Under the pieces are notes generated by a model, which did not search any database, was not told the DNA's origin, and saw only the letters and a program-made list of their open reading frames with translations. Positions 55,685 through 64,000 of a stretch of 64,000 bases of DNA are shown here, in pieces (position 1 is the first letter of the stretch; every line of letters begins with the position of its first letter). Made by a program: the position numbers and the translations under genes. The stretch is from Mycobacterium sp. JS623 (GTDB lineage Bacteria; Actinomycetota; Actinomycetes; Mycobacteriales; Mycobacteriaceae): positions 4,526,001 to 4,590,000 of the forward strand of contig NC_019966.1 in NCBI RefSeq assembly GCF_000328565.1, given 5' to 3'.

Positions 55685-56761
55685 ATGCACTGGGAGCTTT
55701 CCGAAGAACAGGAACTTTTTGTTGCCTCGCTGCGGGAATGGGTCCACGAGCGCGCCCAACCCTCGGCGGTCCGCGATTGGCTGGAAACCGGCGATCTTGC
55801 GCGCTTCGAGCGCCTCTTCGTCGAGGAGGGCTGGGCCGGAGTCGGTTTCGCCGAAGACCTCGGCGGCCAGGGCGGCGGCGTGTTGGAGCTCGCGCTCACG
55901 GCACGCGAACTAGGCCGTGCCGCGGCGCCGTCGGCCGGCTGGCTGCAATCGGCCATCGTCGCACCGGTGCTCGCAGAGGAGGCAGACGTGCTGCGGGCCA
56001 CAGTGGAGGCCGGTGAAGTCACCGCGCTGGCCATTCAAGCTGACCGGATGCCGGCAACGACATCCGTGCACGCCCGCGGCGATCAGTTGCACGGACGGAT
56101 ACCCTGCGTGCTCGGTGGCGCCAGGGCCCGGCGATTCGTGGTACCCGTACGCCAGGGCGAGGAGACGCAGCTTTGGCTCGTGGACAACGCAGCCGCCGGC
56201 GTGGGAGTTCACCCGCGGCCACTGCTGGATCGCTCACGAGACGTCGCTGACGTCAGCCTCGACGAAGTCGCAGCACACCGGTTGAATGTCGACGGGCACG
56301 CCGCGATGAACGAAATGACAAGCAGAGCAGCTGTTCTCGTCGCCGCCGACGCGCTGGGCGCCTGCGAACGCATGCTCCAACTGACCGTCGACTACAGCAA
56401 GCAACGCCAACAGTTCGGCCAGCCGATCGGCTCCTTCCAAGCCGTCAAGCACGCCGCCGCCCAGATGCTTGTCACCGTGGAGTCCTCGATGTCCATCGCG
56501 TTCTACGCGGCGCAATCGGTCCAAGAAGCTCTTGCCGAATGCGCCACACACGCCGCAGTGGCCAAGGCCCAAGTCACCGGTCACGCCGCCGAACTTGCCG
56601 ACAGCGCGCTGACCCTTCACGGCGCCATCGGCTACACGTGGGAGCACGACCTGCACCTGTTCTACAAGCGTGCCAAGCTCGACCGCGTGTTGTTCGGCAC
56701 ACCCGCGGCATGGAACGAACGTATCGCCGACGCACTGCCACTCGTTCCCGTCCCAGCCTGA
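55685..56761 (+). CDS. Acyl-CoA dehydrogenase, short partner type (FadE-like)
   Basis: 358 residues from ATG 55685 (MHWELSEEQELFVASLREWV), with TAGGAG upstream. GWAGVGFAEDLGGQGGG and the C-terminal YSKQRQQFGQPIGSFQAVKH and HGAIGYTWEHDLHLFYKRAKL are acyl-CoA dehydrogenase blocks. TWEHD forms often act as one half of alpha2beta2 enzymes in mycobacterial sterol and fatty-acid catabolism; the 388-aa enzyme that follows could be the other half. FAD-dependent alpha,beta-oxidation is expected. Confidence 0.92.
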   Translation: MHWELSEEQELFVASLREWVHERAQPSAVRDWLETGDLARFERLFVEEGWAGVGFAEDLGGQGGGVLELALTARELGRAAAPSAGWLQSAIVAPVLAEEADVLRATVEAGEVTALAIQADRMPATTSVHARGDQLHGRIPCVLGGARARRFVVPVRQGEETQLWLVDNAAAGVGVHPRPLLDRSRDVADVSLDEVAAHRLNVDGHAAMNEMTSRAAVLVAADALGACERMLQLTVDYSKQRQQFGQPIGSFQAVKHAAAQMLVTVESSMSIAFYAAQSVQEALAECATHAAVAKAQVTGHAAELADSALTLHGAIGYTWEHDLHLFYKRAKLDRVLFGTPAAWNERIADALPLVPVPA

Positions 56762-56796
56762 CCAGGGGCCCGAAGCCCGAGCGTCAGCCACTTCCA

Positions 56797-56820
56797 TTTT
56801 GGTCTGTCCATTAGTATAAT
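56797..56820 (+). promoter_or_regulatory. Promoter with GntR-type operator, site 3
   Basis: TATAAT at 56815-56820 is a perfect -10 box. Immediately upstream, TTTTGGTCTGTCCATTAG (56797-56814) carries the same TGGTC-nG-nCC pattern as sites 1 and 2, inside the -35/-10 spacer. Binding there would block RNA polymerase. It starts the second part of the catabolic operon, 46 bp before the GTG. Confidence 0.6.
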
Positions 56821-56866
56821 TCGACACATAGGTTGTCTATCCCTGTAACGTCGAGCGGAGATCAAT

Positions 56867-58033
56867 GTGGACTTCGAGTTGAACGAGGATCAGCAGACGA
56901 TCCGCGCGGCCGTCGCTGAGCTGGCAGCGAAGTTCGATGACCACTACTGGATGACCAAAGACCAGCGTCACGAGTTCCCCACCGAGTTCTACGACGCGTT
57001 CGCCGAGGGCGGCTGGCTCGGAATCACCACACCGGAGCAGTACGGCGGCCACGGCTTCGGTATCACCGAGGCCTCAATCCTGTTGGAAGAGGTCGCCGCC
57101 AGCGGCGCAGGCATGAACGGCGCCAGCTCGATGCACATGTCGATCTTCGGTATGCATCCGGTGATCGTGCACGGGTCCGAGGAACTCAAGGCCCGCACAC
57201 TGCCCCGAATAGTCACCGGTGAGCTGCACGTGTGCTTCGGCGTCACCGAACCGGGCGCGGGCCTGGACACCACCCGGATTACCACGTTCGCACGGCGCGA
57301 GGGCGATCGCTACATCGTCAACGGCCGCAAGGTCTGGATCTCCAAAGCCGTTGAATCAGAGAAGATCCTGCTGCTGACCCGCACCACCAAGTTCGAGGAC
57401 GTCGCGCGCAAGACCGATGGCCTGACGCTGTTCATGACCGACCTGGACCGCAGCAAGGTCGACATCAAGCCGATCGCCAAGATGGGCCGCAACGCCGTCA
57501 CCTCCAACGAACTGTTCATCGACGGACTCGAGATTCCCGTCGAGGACCGCGTCGGCGAGGAGGGCCAGGGCTTCAAGTACATCCTCGACGGCCTGAACCC
57601 GGAACGGTGCCTCATCGCGGCGGAGGCGCTGGGAATCGGCCGGGCGGCGCTGCGCACGGCGGTCCGCTACGGCAACGAACGTGAGGTGTTCGGCAGGCCG
57701 ATCGGAATGAACCAGGGGATTCAGTTTCCGCTGGCCGACTCGCTGGCCCGCCTGGACGCAGCCGAACTCGTTTTGCGCAAGGCCACCTGGCTCTACGACA
57801 ACGGGAAACCCTGTGCACGCGAGGCCAATACGGCCAAGTACCTGTGCGCCGACGCCGGATTCGACGCCGCGGATCGCGCGCTGCAAACACACGGAGGCAT
57901 GGGCTACTCGGAGGAGTACCACGTGGCCCGGTACTTCCGCGAGGCGCGGCTGACGCGGATCGCCCCCATCAGCCAGGAAATGATCCTCAACTACCTCGGA
58001 TCCCACGTGCTCGGCCTGCCGAGGAGCTACTGA
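56867..58033 (+). CDS. Acyl-CoA dehydrogenase (FadE-like)
   Basis: 388 residues from GTG 56867 (VDFELNEDQQTIRAAVAELA), preceded by GGAG. FAD/substrate blocks: HVCFGVTEPGAGLDTTRITT, WISKAVESEKILLLTRT, ERCLIAAEALGIGRAALRTA, and RFGRPIGMNQGIQFPLADS-like region. The C-terminal catalytic Glu is in GGMGYSEEYHVARYFREARL. Typical full-length enzyme. It overlaps the next SDR gene by one base (TGATG). Confidence 0.94.
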   Translation: MDFELNEDQQTIRAAVAELAAKFDDHYWMTKDQRHEFPTEFYDAFAEGGWLGITTPEQYGGHGFGITEASILLEEVAASGAGMNGASSMHMSIFGMHPVIVHGSEELKARTLPRIVTGELHVCFGVTEPGAGLDTTRITTFARREGDRYIVNGRKVWISKAVESEKILLLTRTTKFEDVARKTDGLTLFMTDLDRSKVDIKPIAKMGRNAVTSNELFIDGLEIPVEDRVGEEGQGFKYILDGLNPERCLIAAEALGIGRAALRTAVRYGNEREVFGRPIGMNQGIQFPLADSLARLDAAELVLRKATWLYDNGKPCAREANTAKYLCADAGFDAADRALQTHGGMGYSEEYHVARYFREARLTRIAPISQEMILNYLGSHVLGLPRSY

Positions 58034-58800
58034 TGACCCCGCAACGCGACGTGTTCCGGCTGGACGGGCGCTCGGCGCTGGTGACCGGGGCGGGTAGCGG
58101 AGTCGGTCAGGCGATCGCCCGTGCGTTCTCCGCAGCCGGCGCCACGGTCCTCGTCACCGACATCGACAAGGACGCGGCGGTGACTACCGCAGCGGCCATC
58201 ACCTCCGACGGAGGTGCCGCGCAGCCCTTCGTCCTCGACGTGCGAGATTCCGCCGCGGCGACTGAAGCGGCTGCGGCGGCCGCCGAATTGGGTAACGGAA
58301 CCCTTCATATCTTGGTCAACAACGCTGGAGCTATTGCGCCTGCGATGTTCGCCGACATGTCGGCCGACGACTTCCGCCGCATCGTCGACATCCACCTCGG
58401 CGGCAGTTTCGTCTGCAGCCAGGCGGCGCTGCCGCACCTGCCGGTCGACGGCACCGGGCGGATCATCAACGTCACGTCTGCGGCGGGTCTGACAGGAACG
58501 ATCGGGCAGGCCAACTATGGGGCGGCCAAGGCGGGCATCGTAGGTCTGACGAAGTCGTTGGCCCGCGAGCTCGCGCGCAAGGCCATCACCGTCAACGCGG
58601 TCGCTCCGCTGGCGGCAACGCCGATGACCGCGAACATCCGCAGCAACGAAAAGCTGGCCGCAAAGACTCTCGCGCGAATCCCCCTGGGGCGCTGGGCCTT
58701 CCCCGACGAGATCGCTCCAACGTTCGTGTTCCTCGCCTCTGACGCTGCGTCCTACATCACTGGGCAGGTCTTGCCTGTTGACGGCGGGACGGTGATCTGA
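58033..58800 (+). CDS. SDR family oxidoreductase (3-hydroxyacyl-CoA dehydrogenase/FabG-like)
   Basis: 255 residues from ATG 58033. NAD motif TGAGSGVGQAIARAF, HILVNNAGAIAPAMF, catalytic Ser in INVTSAAGLTG, Tyr/Lys in YGAAKAGIVGL, and C-terminal YITGQVLPVDGG. Within the operon it probably oxidises a 3-hydroxyacyl-CoA. Coupled to both neighbours by one-base overlaps. Confidence 0.92.
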   Translation: MTPQRDVFRLDGRSALVTGAGSGVGQAIARAFSAAGATVLVTDIDKDAAVTTAAAITSDGGAAQPFVLDVRDSAAATEAAAAAAELGNGTLHILVNNAGAIAPAMFADMSADDFRRIVDIHLGGSFVCSQAALPHLPVDGTGRIINVTSAAGLTGTIGQANYGAAKAGIVGLTKSLARELARKAITVNAVAPLAATPMTANIRSNEKLAAKTLARIPLGRWAFPDEIAPTFVFLASDAASYITGQVLPVDGGTVI

Positions 58801-60002
58801 TGGCCCACACCATCACCGGACCCTTCGCCGCGACGGGCCGCGCGGTCTACATAGCCGAGGCCGTACGCACGCCCACCGGCAAGTCGCATCCGGAGCGAGG
58901 CTGGTACCGCGATATCCACCCCAACGCGATGCTGGCGGCCTGCTACTCCGAGCTGATCGCGCGCAGCGGGATCGAACCCGCACTGGTCGAGGATCTGGTG
59001 ATCGGCTGCACCGCCCCGTTCGGTGAACAGTCGCGCAACATCGCCCGCAACGCCTGGCTACAGGCCGGCTATCCGGCCGAGGTGCCGGCCACCACGCTCG
59101 ACCGGCGCTGCGGGTCGGCGCAGACCGCGGTTGAGATGGCTGCGGCGCTGGTAGCCTCGGGCACCCATGACGTGGTGATCGCCGGCGGCGTCGAACACAT
59201 GGGCCACGTGCCCATCGACTCCCCTGGCAAGATCTCCGAACTGTACGGCGACCCGTGGCCCGCTGAGCTGCGCGACCAGTACAGCTTCGTCCATCAGGGT
59301 GAAAGCGCCGAGCTTATCGCCGACCGCTGGCAGCTGGGCCGCGACGAGATGGACGCTTTCGCGGCGCGGTCCCACCAGAACGCCGCCAAGGCGATCGCCG
59401 ACGGCCGGTTCATGGCCGAGATGGTCCCGATGACCCTCGACGGTCAACTGCGCCACGCCGACCAGTGTGTGCGCCCGGACACCACCGTGGAGACGCTGGC
59501 CAATCTGAAGCCGGTATTCCGTAAGGAAGGCGGGCGGATCACCGCCGGATCCTCGTCGCCGATCAGCGACGGCGCCGCGGCGGTGCTGCTGTGCTCCGGT
59601 GGTGCCGCGCGTCGGCTCGACCTGCGGGTGCGCGCCCGCGTTGTCGACCAGACCACCGTCGGTGTGGATCCGATCATCATGCTGACCGGGCCGATCCCCG
59701 CGAGCTGGAAGCTGTTGCAGCGCAACGACCTGGGCATCGACGACATCGATCTGTTCGAGGTCAACGAGGCATTCTCCTCGGTGGTACTGGCATGGCAACG
59801 CGAACTGCTTCCCGACGCCGACCGCGTGAATGTCAACGGCGGAGCCATCGCACTGGGCCACGCCGTCGGCGCAACCGGCGCCCGGCTCATCGCATCCTTG
59901 GTGGCCGAACTCGAACGCCGCGAAGGCGATCTCGGACTGGTGACGATGTGTTGCGGCGGGGGTCTGGGCACAGCGACGCTGATCCAGCGGGTGCCGAGGT
60001 GA
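58800..60002 (+). CDS. Thiolase (acetyl-CoA acyltransferase, FadA-like)
   Basis: 400 residues. The nucleophile Cys is in TTLDRRCGSAQTAVEMAA (~residue 99), His in ALGHAVGATGARLIASL and second Cys in VTMCCGGGLGTA. GGVEHMGHVPIDSPGK and RWQLGRDEMDAFAARSHQNAA are further thiolase blocks. It cleaves 3-ketoacyl-CoA at the end of the pathway. Starts at ATG overlapping the SDR stop, and overlaps the CoA-transferase GTG by 4 bp. Confidence 0.95.
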   Translation: MAHTITGPFAATGRAVYIAEAVRTPTGKSHPERGWYRDIHPNAMLAACYSELIARSGIEPALVEDLVIGCTAPFGEQSRNIARNAWLQAGYPAEVPATTLDRRCGSAQTAVEMAAALVASGTHDVVIAGGVEHMGHVPIDSPGKISELYGDPWPAELRDQYSFVHQGESAELIADRWQLGRDEMDAFAARSHQNAAKAIADGRFMAEMVPMTLDGQLRHADQCVRPDTTVETLANLKPVFRKEGGRITAGSSSPISDGAAAVLLCSGGAARRLDLRVRARVVDQTTVGVDPIIMLTGPIPASWKLLQRNDLGIDDIDLFEVNEAFSSVVLAWQRELLPDADRVNVNGGAIALGHAVGATGARLIASLVAELERREGDLGLVTMCCGGGLGTATLIQRVPR

Positions 60003-61225
60003 TCGACTTCAGCCAGTACTTGGGCCCGGGCGCAGGCGTCTGGTGGGGTCAGGCAGCAGCCGAACCCCGCCCACTCGTCGACGCGCTGATCGCCCAGAAC
60101 CCCCGCATCGGCCCGATCCGCACCTTCACCGGGCTGAGCTGGAACGACCAGCTCGCTGTCACGATGCCCAGCCGGGTGTCGATGGTCTCCTACGGCGGGC
60201 TCGGCGAGCTTCGGGAACTCAGCCGGTCCGGACGCCTGCAGGTAGTCCCGTGCCATTACTCGGCGCTGCCGCGGATGTTCGCCGAAGGCCGGCTGCCCAG
60301 TGACGTGGGCCTGCTGCAGGTCTCGCCGCCCGACGAACACGGGAAGTGTTCGCTAGGCATCGGTGTCGACTATGTCGCCGATGCACTGCGGCACACACCT
60401 GTCCTCATCGCCGAGGTCAACCAGCGGATGCCGGTTACCGTTGGCACGCCACGGATTCCGCTCGACCGGTTCGCGGCGACCATTACCACCGACCGGCCGC
60501 TGCCCGAAGATCCCACCCGCGCACCGGGCGTCACCGAACAGAGCATCGCCGCGCACATCGCCGAACTCGTCGACGACGGCGACACCGTGCAGCTGGGGGT
60601 CGGTTCGCTCGGCGCGGCAGTGCTCGACGCGCTAGCCGGACACGAGGATTTGGGATTCCACACCGGCATGGTGACCGACGGTCTGGTCCGGCTTGTCGAC
60701 AAGGGCGTGGCGACCGGCAAGCGCAAGGAGATCGACCCCGGGCTGATCGTCGCCGGTACTGCACTGGGTTCGGCCGAGCTGTACAACCGCGTCCCCGAGT
60801 TGCCGGCCAGGTTCCTGCCGACGAGTTACACCCATAGCCCGCAGGTGCTTTGGCAGCTGCGTTCGCTTGTGTCAGTGAATTTCGCCGTTGAGGTCGACCT
60901 GACCGGACAGGTGGGCGCCGAGGTCAGCCGCGGCGTGTACGTCGGCGCAGTCGGCGGACAGGTCGACTTCGCAAGGGCTGCCGCGCTAACGGGCAAGCGG
61001 TCGATCATTGCGCTGCGTGCCACATCCGGCGGTCAGTCCACGATCAAGACCGCACTCGATGGCGGGTCGGTGACCACGTCGCGCTCCGACGTCGACGCCG
61101 TGGTGACCGAGCACGGCGTCGCACATCTTCGCGGCTGCAGCATCGGGGAGCGGGTTCAACGGATGATCGCGATCGCCGCCCCAGAGTTTCGAGACCAGCT
61201 CGACCAAGAGAGGACAGGTCCGTGA
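59999..61225 (+). CDS. Acetyl-CoA hydrolase/CoA-transferase family (Cat1-like)
   Basis: 408 residues from GTG 59999 (VIDFSQYLGPGAGVWWGQAAA). QVSPPDEHGKCSLGIGVDYV, QLGVGSLGAAVLDALAGHED, GMVTDGLVRLVDKG, the likely catalytic Glu region NFAVEVDLTGQVGAE and VVTEHGVAHLRGCSIGER are blocks of class I 4-hydroxybutyrate/acetate CoA-transferases. It may transfer CoA to the starting acid or recycle acetoacetate. GTGA overlaps on both sides show tight coupling. Confidence 0.9.
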   Translation: MIDFSQYLGPGAGVWWGQAAAEPRPLVDALIAQNPRIGPIRTFTGLSWNDQLAVTMPSRVSMVSYGGLGELRELSRSGRLQVVPCHYSALPRMFAEGRLPSDVGLLQVSPPDEHGKCSLGIGVDYVADALRHTPVLIAEVNQRMPVTVGTPRIPLDRFAATITTDRPLPEDPTRAPGVTEQSIAAHIAELVDDGDTVQLGVGSLGAAVLDALAGHEDLGFHTGMVTDGLVRLVDKGVATGKRKEIDPGLIVAGTALGSAELYNRVPELPARFLPTSYTHSPQVLWQLRSLVSVNFAVEVDLTGQVGAEVSRGVYVGAVGGQVDFARAAALTGKRSIIALRATSGGQSTIKTALDGGSVTTSRSDVDAVVTEHGVAHLRGCSIGERVQRMIAIAAPEFRDQLDQERTGP

Positions 61226-62160
61226 ACCTTCCGAACCACGTCGAGATCCGCGAAGTCGGCCCGCGCGACGGATTTCAGAACGAACCCGAAACCATCGCCA
61301 CCGCCGACAAGATCGCGCTGATCAACAAGCTCGCCCGCAGCGGCCTGAAACGCATCGAGGTCGCCAGCTTTGTACGACCCGACGTCATCCCGCAGCTGTC
61401 CGACGGTGTCGAGGTGCTGCGTGGCATCGATCTGCCCGACGCCGTGTCGTTGATGGTGCTGGTGCCCAATAGCAAAGGGCTCGACAACGCGCTACGGGTC
61501 CGCGAGACGTTCTCCGAGGTCGCCATCTTCGTCAGCGCCTCGGAGACGCACAATAAGAAGAACGTGAATCGGACCATCGCCGAATCCATGGCCGACAACG
61601 AGATCATCGCCAAACGCATCGTTGCCGAAGATCTGCGCTGCGCCGCAGTCATCGCCACGTCGTACGGTTGTCCGTTCGAGGGCGAAGTGCCGATGAATCG
61701 AGTGCTCGCAATCGCTGAGCAGTTCGCCGCCGCGGGCGCCACCGAGGTGGGGTTCGGCGACACCACCGGCATGGCCAACCCCGCGTATGTGGAGGAGTTC
61801 TTCGCCGCCGCCATCGAGCGACTGCCCGGGGTCGAGGTCACCGCGCACTTCCACAACACCCGCGGCCAGGGATTGGCCAACGCCTACGCCGCGCTTCGGG
61901 CCGGATGCACCAGCTTCGAATCCAGCTTCGGCGAACTCGGCGGCTGCCCAGTGCCCGCCGGCTCGACCGGAAACATCGCCTCGGAGGATCTGATCAGCAT
62001 GTTCGAGGAGATGGGCGTGTCCACCGGGGTGTCGCTGCCAGCGATCATCGACGCCGCCCGCGCGGCCCAGAGCGTCCTCGGTCGAAAACTGACCAGCCAC
62101 TCCATCATCGCGGGACCCATCGACTGGACACCGGACCCAGACGCTCCGACCTGCCACTAG
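61222..62160 (+). CDS. Hydroxymethylglutaryl-CoA lyase-like enzyme
   Basis: 312 residues from GTG 61222. HMGL motifs: EIREVGPRDGFQNEPE (Arg/Asp active site), SFVRPDVIPQL, VGFGDTTGMANP, metal His pair in TAHFHNTRGQGLAN and active Cys in FGELGGCPVPAGSTGNIA. The usual HCHDTYG is HFHNTRG, as is common in actinobacterial relatives. It splits 3-hydroxy-3-methylglutaryl-CoA or a similar beta-hydroxy acyl-CoA into acetyl-CoA and a keto acid. Confidence 0.92.
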   Translation: MNLPNHVEIREVGPRDGFQNEPETIATADKIALINKLARSGLKRIEVASFVRPDVIPQLSDGVEVLRGIDLPDAVSLMVLVPNSKGLDNALRVRETFSEVAIFVSASETHNKKNVNRTIAESMADNEIIAKRIVAEDLRCAAVIATSYGCPFEGEVPMNRVLAIAEQFAAAGATEVGFGDTTGMANPAYVEEFFAAAIERLPGVEVTAHFHNTRGQGLANAYAALRAGCTSFESSFGELGGCPVPAGSTGNIASEDLISMFEEMGVSTGVSLPAIIDAARAAQSVLGRKLTSHSIIAGPIDWTPDPDAPTCH

Positions 62161-62194
62161 AGCACCCCATCAGTCATCTCAAAGGAGAGAACAC

Positions 62195-62953
62195 ATGAGC
62201 AACCGCGTCGCACTCGTCACCGGCGGAGCCCAAGGCATCGGCCAAGGCATCTCAGAGACATTGGGCGCCAACGGGTTCCGGGTCGCCGTCGCCGACCTCA
62301 ACGTGGAGGCGGCAGAAGCCACCGTCAAGCGCATCACCGATGCCGGTGGTGAAGCCATCGCCGTGCCTGTCGACGTCACCGACACCGAGTCGGTGCGCAC
62401 CGCTGTGAAGACGGTCGTAGCCGCGCTCGGCGAGATCGAGATCGTGGTCAACAACGCCGGCTGGGACGACTTCATGCCGTTTCTGAAAACCTCAGAAGAC
62501 TTCTGGGACAAGATTCTCGACATCAACTTCAAGGGCGCTCTGCGCGTCACCCAGGCCACCGTCCCCGGCATGATCGAACGCGGCTTCGGGCGCGTGATCA
62601 ACATCGGCTCGGACGCCGGCCGCGTCGGCTCGTCGCTGGAGGCCGTCTACTCCGGGGCCAAGGGCGGCATCATCGCGTTCACCAAGACCCTGGCCCGCGA
62701 GATCGCCACCAAAGGCGTCACCGTCAACACCGTGTGCCCCGGCCCAACCGACACCCCGGCACTGCGCAAATTCGCCGACACTTCCGGGCAGGACGCCGAG
62801 AAAGTGATCGGCGGCATGACCCGCGCGGTGCCGATGAAGCGGCTGGCCCAGCCGTCCGACATTGCCGCCGCCGTCGCGTTCTTCGCCTCCGACGCCGCGG
62901 AGTACATCACCGGCCAGACGCTGTCCGTCAGCGGCGGCCTGACCATGGCGTGA
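62195..62953 (+). CDS. SDR family oxidoreductase (FabG-like)
   Basis: 252 residues, preceded by AAAGGAGAG. TGGAQGIGQGISETLG (NAD), IEIVVNNAGWDDFMPF, catalytic Ser in INIGSDAGRVGS, YSGAKGGIIAFTKTLAREIA and YITGQTLSVSGGLTMA. VSVNNAGWD-type sequence is seen in cyclohexanecarboxylate/2-hydroxycyclohexane dehydrogenases, but this is not enough to name a substrate. Confidence 0.92.
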   Translation: MSNRVALVTGGAQGIGQGISETLGANGFRVAVADLNVEAAEATVKRITDAGGEAIAVPVDVTDTESVRTAVKTVVAALGEIEIVVNNAGWDDFMPFLKTSEDFWDKILDINFKGALRVTQATVPGMIERGFGRVINIGSDAGRVGSSLEAVYSGAKGGIIAFTKTLAREIATKGVTVNTVCPGPTDTPALRKFADTSGQDAEKVIGGMTRAVPMKRLAQPSDIAAAVAFFASDAAEYITGQTLSVSGGLTMA

Positions 62954-62984
62954 GCCAATCCACCAGCCGCACAAGGAGTTTACC

Positions 62985-63764
62985 GTGACCGGACAACCAC
63001 TTCCTGTGGACTGGAAACGCAATGGGGCGATCGTCGAGATCGTGTTGAACGGGGCCCCAGCCAATGCCCTGAGTCCAGACATCGTCAAGGGTCTGCACGC
63101 CGCGATGGATTCCGATGAGGTTACCCACGCCAAAGTCGTCGTGTTGAGTTCGGCGGTGGAAGACTTCTTCGCCGCAGGCGCGGACATCAAGCACATGTCT
63201 TCAGTAGACGCGACATCGTTCCGCGCCTACGGCGACGGTCTACGCGGCGCTGTTGAACGCCTCGCCTCCCTGCCCTTGGTCTCCGTCGCCGCCATCGACG
63301 GCGTGGCCCTAGGCGGCGGTCTCGAGCTGGCGATGGCATGCACGATGCGCGTCGCCGCGGCAGGTGCCCGGTTGGGACTTCCCGAGGTCAAACTCGGTCT
63401 GATCCCCGGCGCCGGAGGTACCCAGCGGCTGCCCCGCCTGGTCGGCCGCGGCCGCGCCCTGGACATCATGCTCACCGGGCGTCAGGTCGAGGCGGACGAA
63501 GCGTACTGGATCGGACTCGTCGACCGGCTCGCCGAGCCGGGCGAAACCGCCCGCTCGGCAGCGCTACGACTCGCCCATGAGTTATCGGCTGTGTCGACAC
63601 CTGCTCAGCTCGCCGTGGTGCGCACCGTCGATGCCGCCTACGACCGACCCCTGCACGACGGATTGCGCTTCGAGGTCGAGCAGATCCAAGAGCTTTTCGA
63701 GCGGGGCGAAGCCGTCGAGGGTATCCGCGCATTTATCGCCAAACGCACTCCTGAATTCGTCTGA
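62985..63764 (+). CDS. Enoyl-CoA hydratase/isomerase
   Basis: 259 residues from GTG 62985 with AAGGAG upstream. Crotonase blocks: [35 protein letters not shown] (first catalytic Glu region and oxyanion Gly) and [22 protein letters not shown] (second Glu). It hydrates the enoyl-CoA made by the acyl-CoA dehydrogenases. Same strand as the rest of the operon, 31 bp after the SDR. Confidence 0.93.
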   Translation: MTGQPLPVDWKRNGAIVEIVLNGAPANALSPDIVKGLHAAMDSDEVTHAKVVVLSSAVEDFFAAGADIKHMSSVDATSFRAYGDGLRGAVERLASLPLVSVAAIDGVALGGGLELAMACTMRVAAAGARLGLPEVKLGLIPGAGGTQRLPRLVGRGRALDIMLTGRQVEADEAYWIGLVDRLAEPGETARSAALRLAHELSAVSTPAQLAVVRTVDAAYDRPLHDGLRFEVEQIQELFERGEAVEGIRAFIAKRTPEFV

Positions 63765-63780
63765 AAACAAGGGACTTTAG

Positions 63781-64000
63781 ATGGATATCGCGCCACATGT
63801 CGGTGGCCCGTCGCGAACGTCGTACGGTATCAACGCATTCGGTTGCGGTAGCGGGCGGCAGCGGTTCGACACGATAACCGAACTCGGCCGCGAGGCCGAG
63901 GCGGTGGGATGCGCTGCGGTGTGGTCCAGTGAGCTGTACAGCCGCTCGGCGACGATACCGATGGCGGTGCTGGCCGCCACGACGCGCCGAGTGCTCATCG
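63781..64000 (+). CDS. LLM-class flavin/F420 oxidoreductase, 3' partial
   Basis: The frame from ATG 63781 (MDIAPHVGGPSRTSYG) stays open to the window end. FDTITELGREAEAVGCAAVWSSELYSRSATI is the N-terminal luciferase-like fold, so it should continue as an LLM oxidoreductase of ~330 residues. It lies 16 bp after the hydratase gene in the same operon. Confidence 0.75.
   Translation, partial: MDIAPHVGGPSRTSYGINAFGCGSGRQRFDTITELGREAEAVGCAAVWSSELYSRSATIPMAVLAATTRRVLI

Overview
The window is chromosomal DNA from a high-GC actinobacterium, almost certainly a non-tuberculous Mycobacterium (Mycolicibacterium). The best evidence is a long block (about 22.1-47.4 kb) whose gene content and order follow, in inverted orientation, the M. 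tuberculosis segment Rv1320c-Rv1343c as I recall it: lprD, a DUF3817 gene, rdgB, rph, an MBL-fold phosphodiesterase, murI, rhomboid, cysM-cysO-mec, a P1-family peptidase, a DUF2017 gene, clpS, pncB, dinG, glgP, glgE, glgB, a thioredoxin-TPR gene, fadA4, methylmalonyl-CoA epimerase, nucS and an adenylate cyclase. GTG starts and ATGA/GTGA gene overlaps are common throughout.

Layout. (1) 0-8 kb is an acyl-CoA catabolic region. A minus-strand operon (B12 mutase large subunit, separate B12-binding subunit, F420/LLM oxidoreductase, CaiB-type CoA-transferase) diverges from a plus-strand operon (SDR, AMP-dependent acyl-CoA ligase, 104-aa protein). A 32-bp tandem repeat between two of the minus-strand genes encodes a chain of four overlapping 11-codon mini-ORFs. 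(2) 8-16.8 kb holds an adenylate cyclase, an MFS transporter, a large UPF0104 membrane protein, an orphan modA with an HTH-TOBE regulator, and a divergent amidohydrolase/AraC pair. (3) 16.8-22.1 kb is the accessory-looking stretch. It has small ORFs, a long gene-poor tract, a duplicated promoter-like segment, a large LuxR/AAA regulator, tRNA-Leu(TAG), and an HTH-LAGLIDADG endonuclease gene broken by one in-frame TGA. (4) 22-47 kb is the conserved core. It carries sulfur assimilation (CysO-CysM-Mec), nucleotide and RNA housekeeping (RdgB, Rph), cell-wall precursor synthesis (MurI), proteolysis (ClpS), NAD salvage (PncB), GlgE-GlgB alpha-glucan synthesis with GlgP, and NucS mismatch repair. A metallopeptidase lipoprotein and a virginiamycin-B-lyase-like gene sit between dinG and glgP; the lyase overlaps glgP by 4 bp. 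(5) 47-54.7 kb has a second cyclase, a small secreted protein, a second orphan modA, a truncated alpha/beta hydrolase, an orphan cytochrome-oxidase subunit III/IV operon and a phosphofructokinase gene with its catalytic middle deleted. (6) 54.8-64 kb is a catabolic regulon: a GntR/FadR repressor, two acyl-CoA dehydrogenases, three SDR/ECH-type beta-oxidation enzymes, a thiolase, a CoA-transferase, an HMG-CoA-lyase-like enzyme and the start of an LLM oxidoreductase.

How they fit together. The last cluster reads as a complete acyl-CoA degradation route. Its final steps could be HMG-CoA lyase, then CoA-transferase, then thiolase. It is probably controlled by GntR through a TGGTC-nG-nCC dyad found at three places. 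The first cluster is also an acyl-CoA route, built around a cobalamin mutase whose substrate-pocket motif differs from methylmalonyl-CoA mutase. No complete insertion sequence, prophage or CRISPR array was seen. All statements about homology are from reading motifs; no database search was run.
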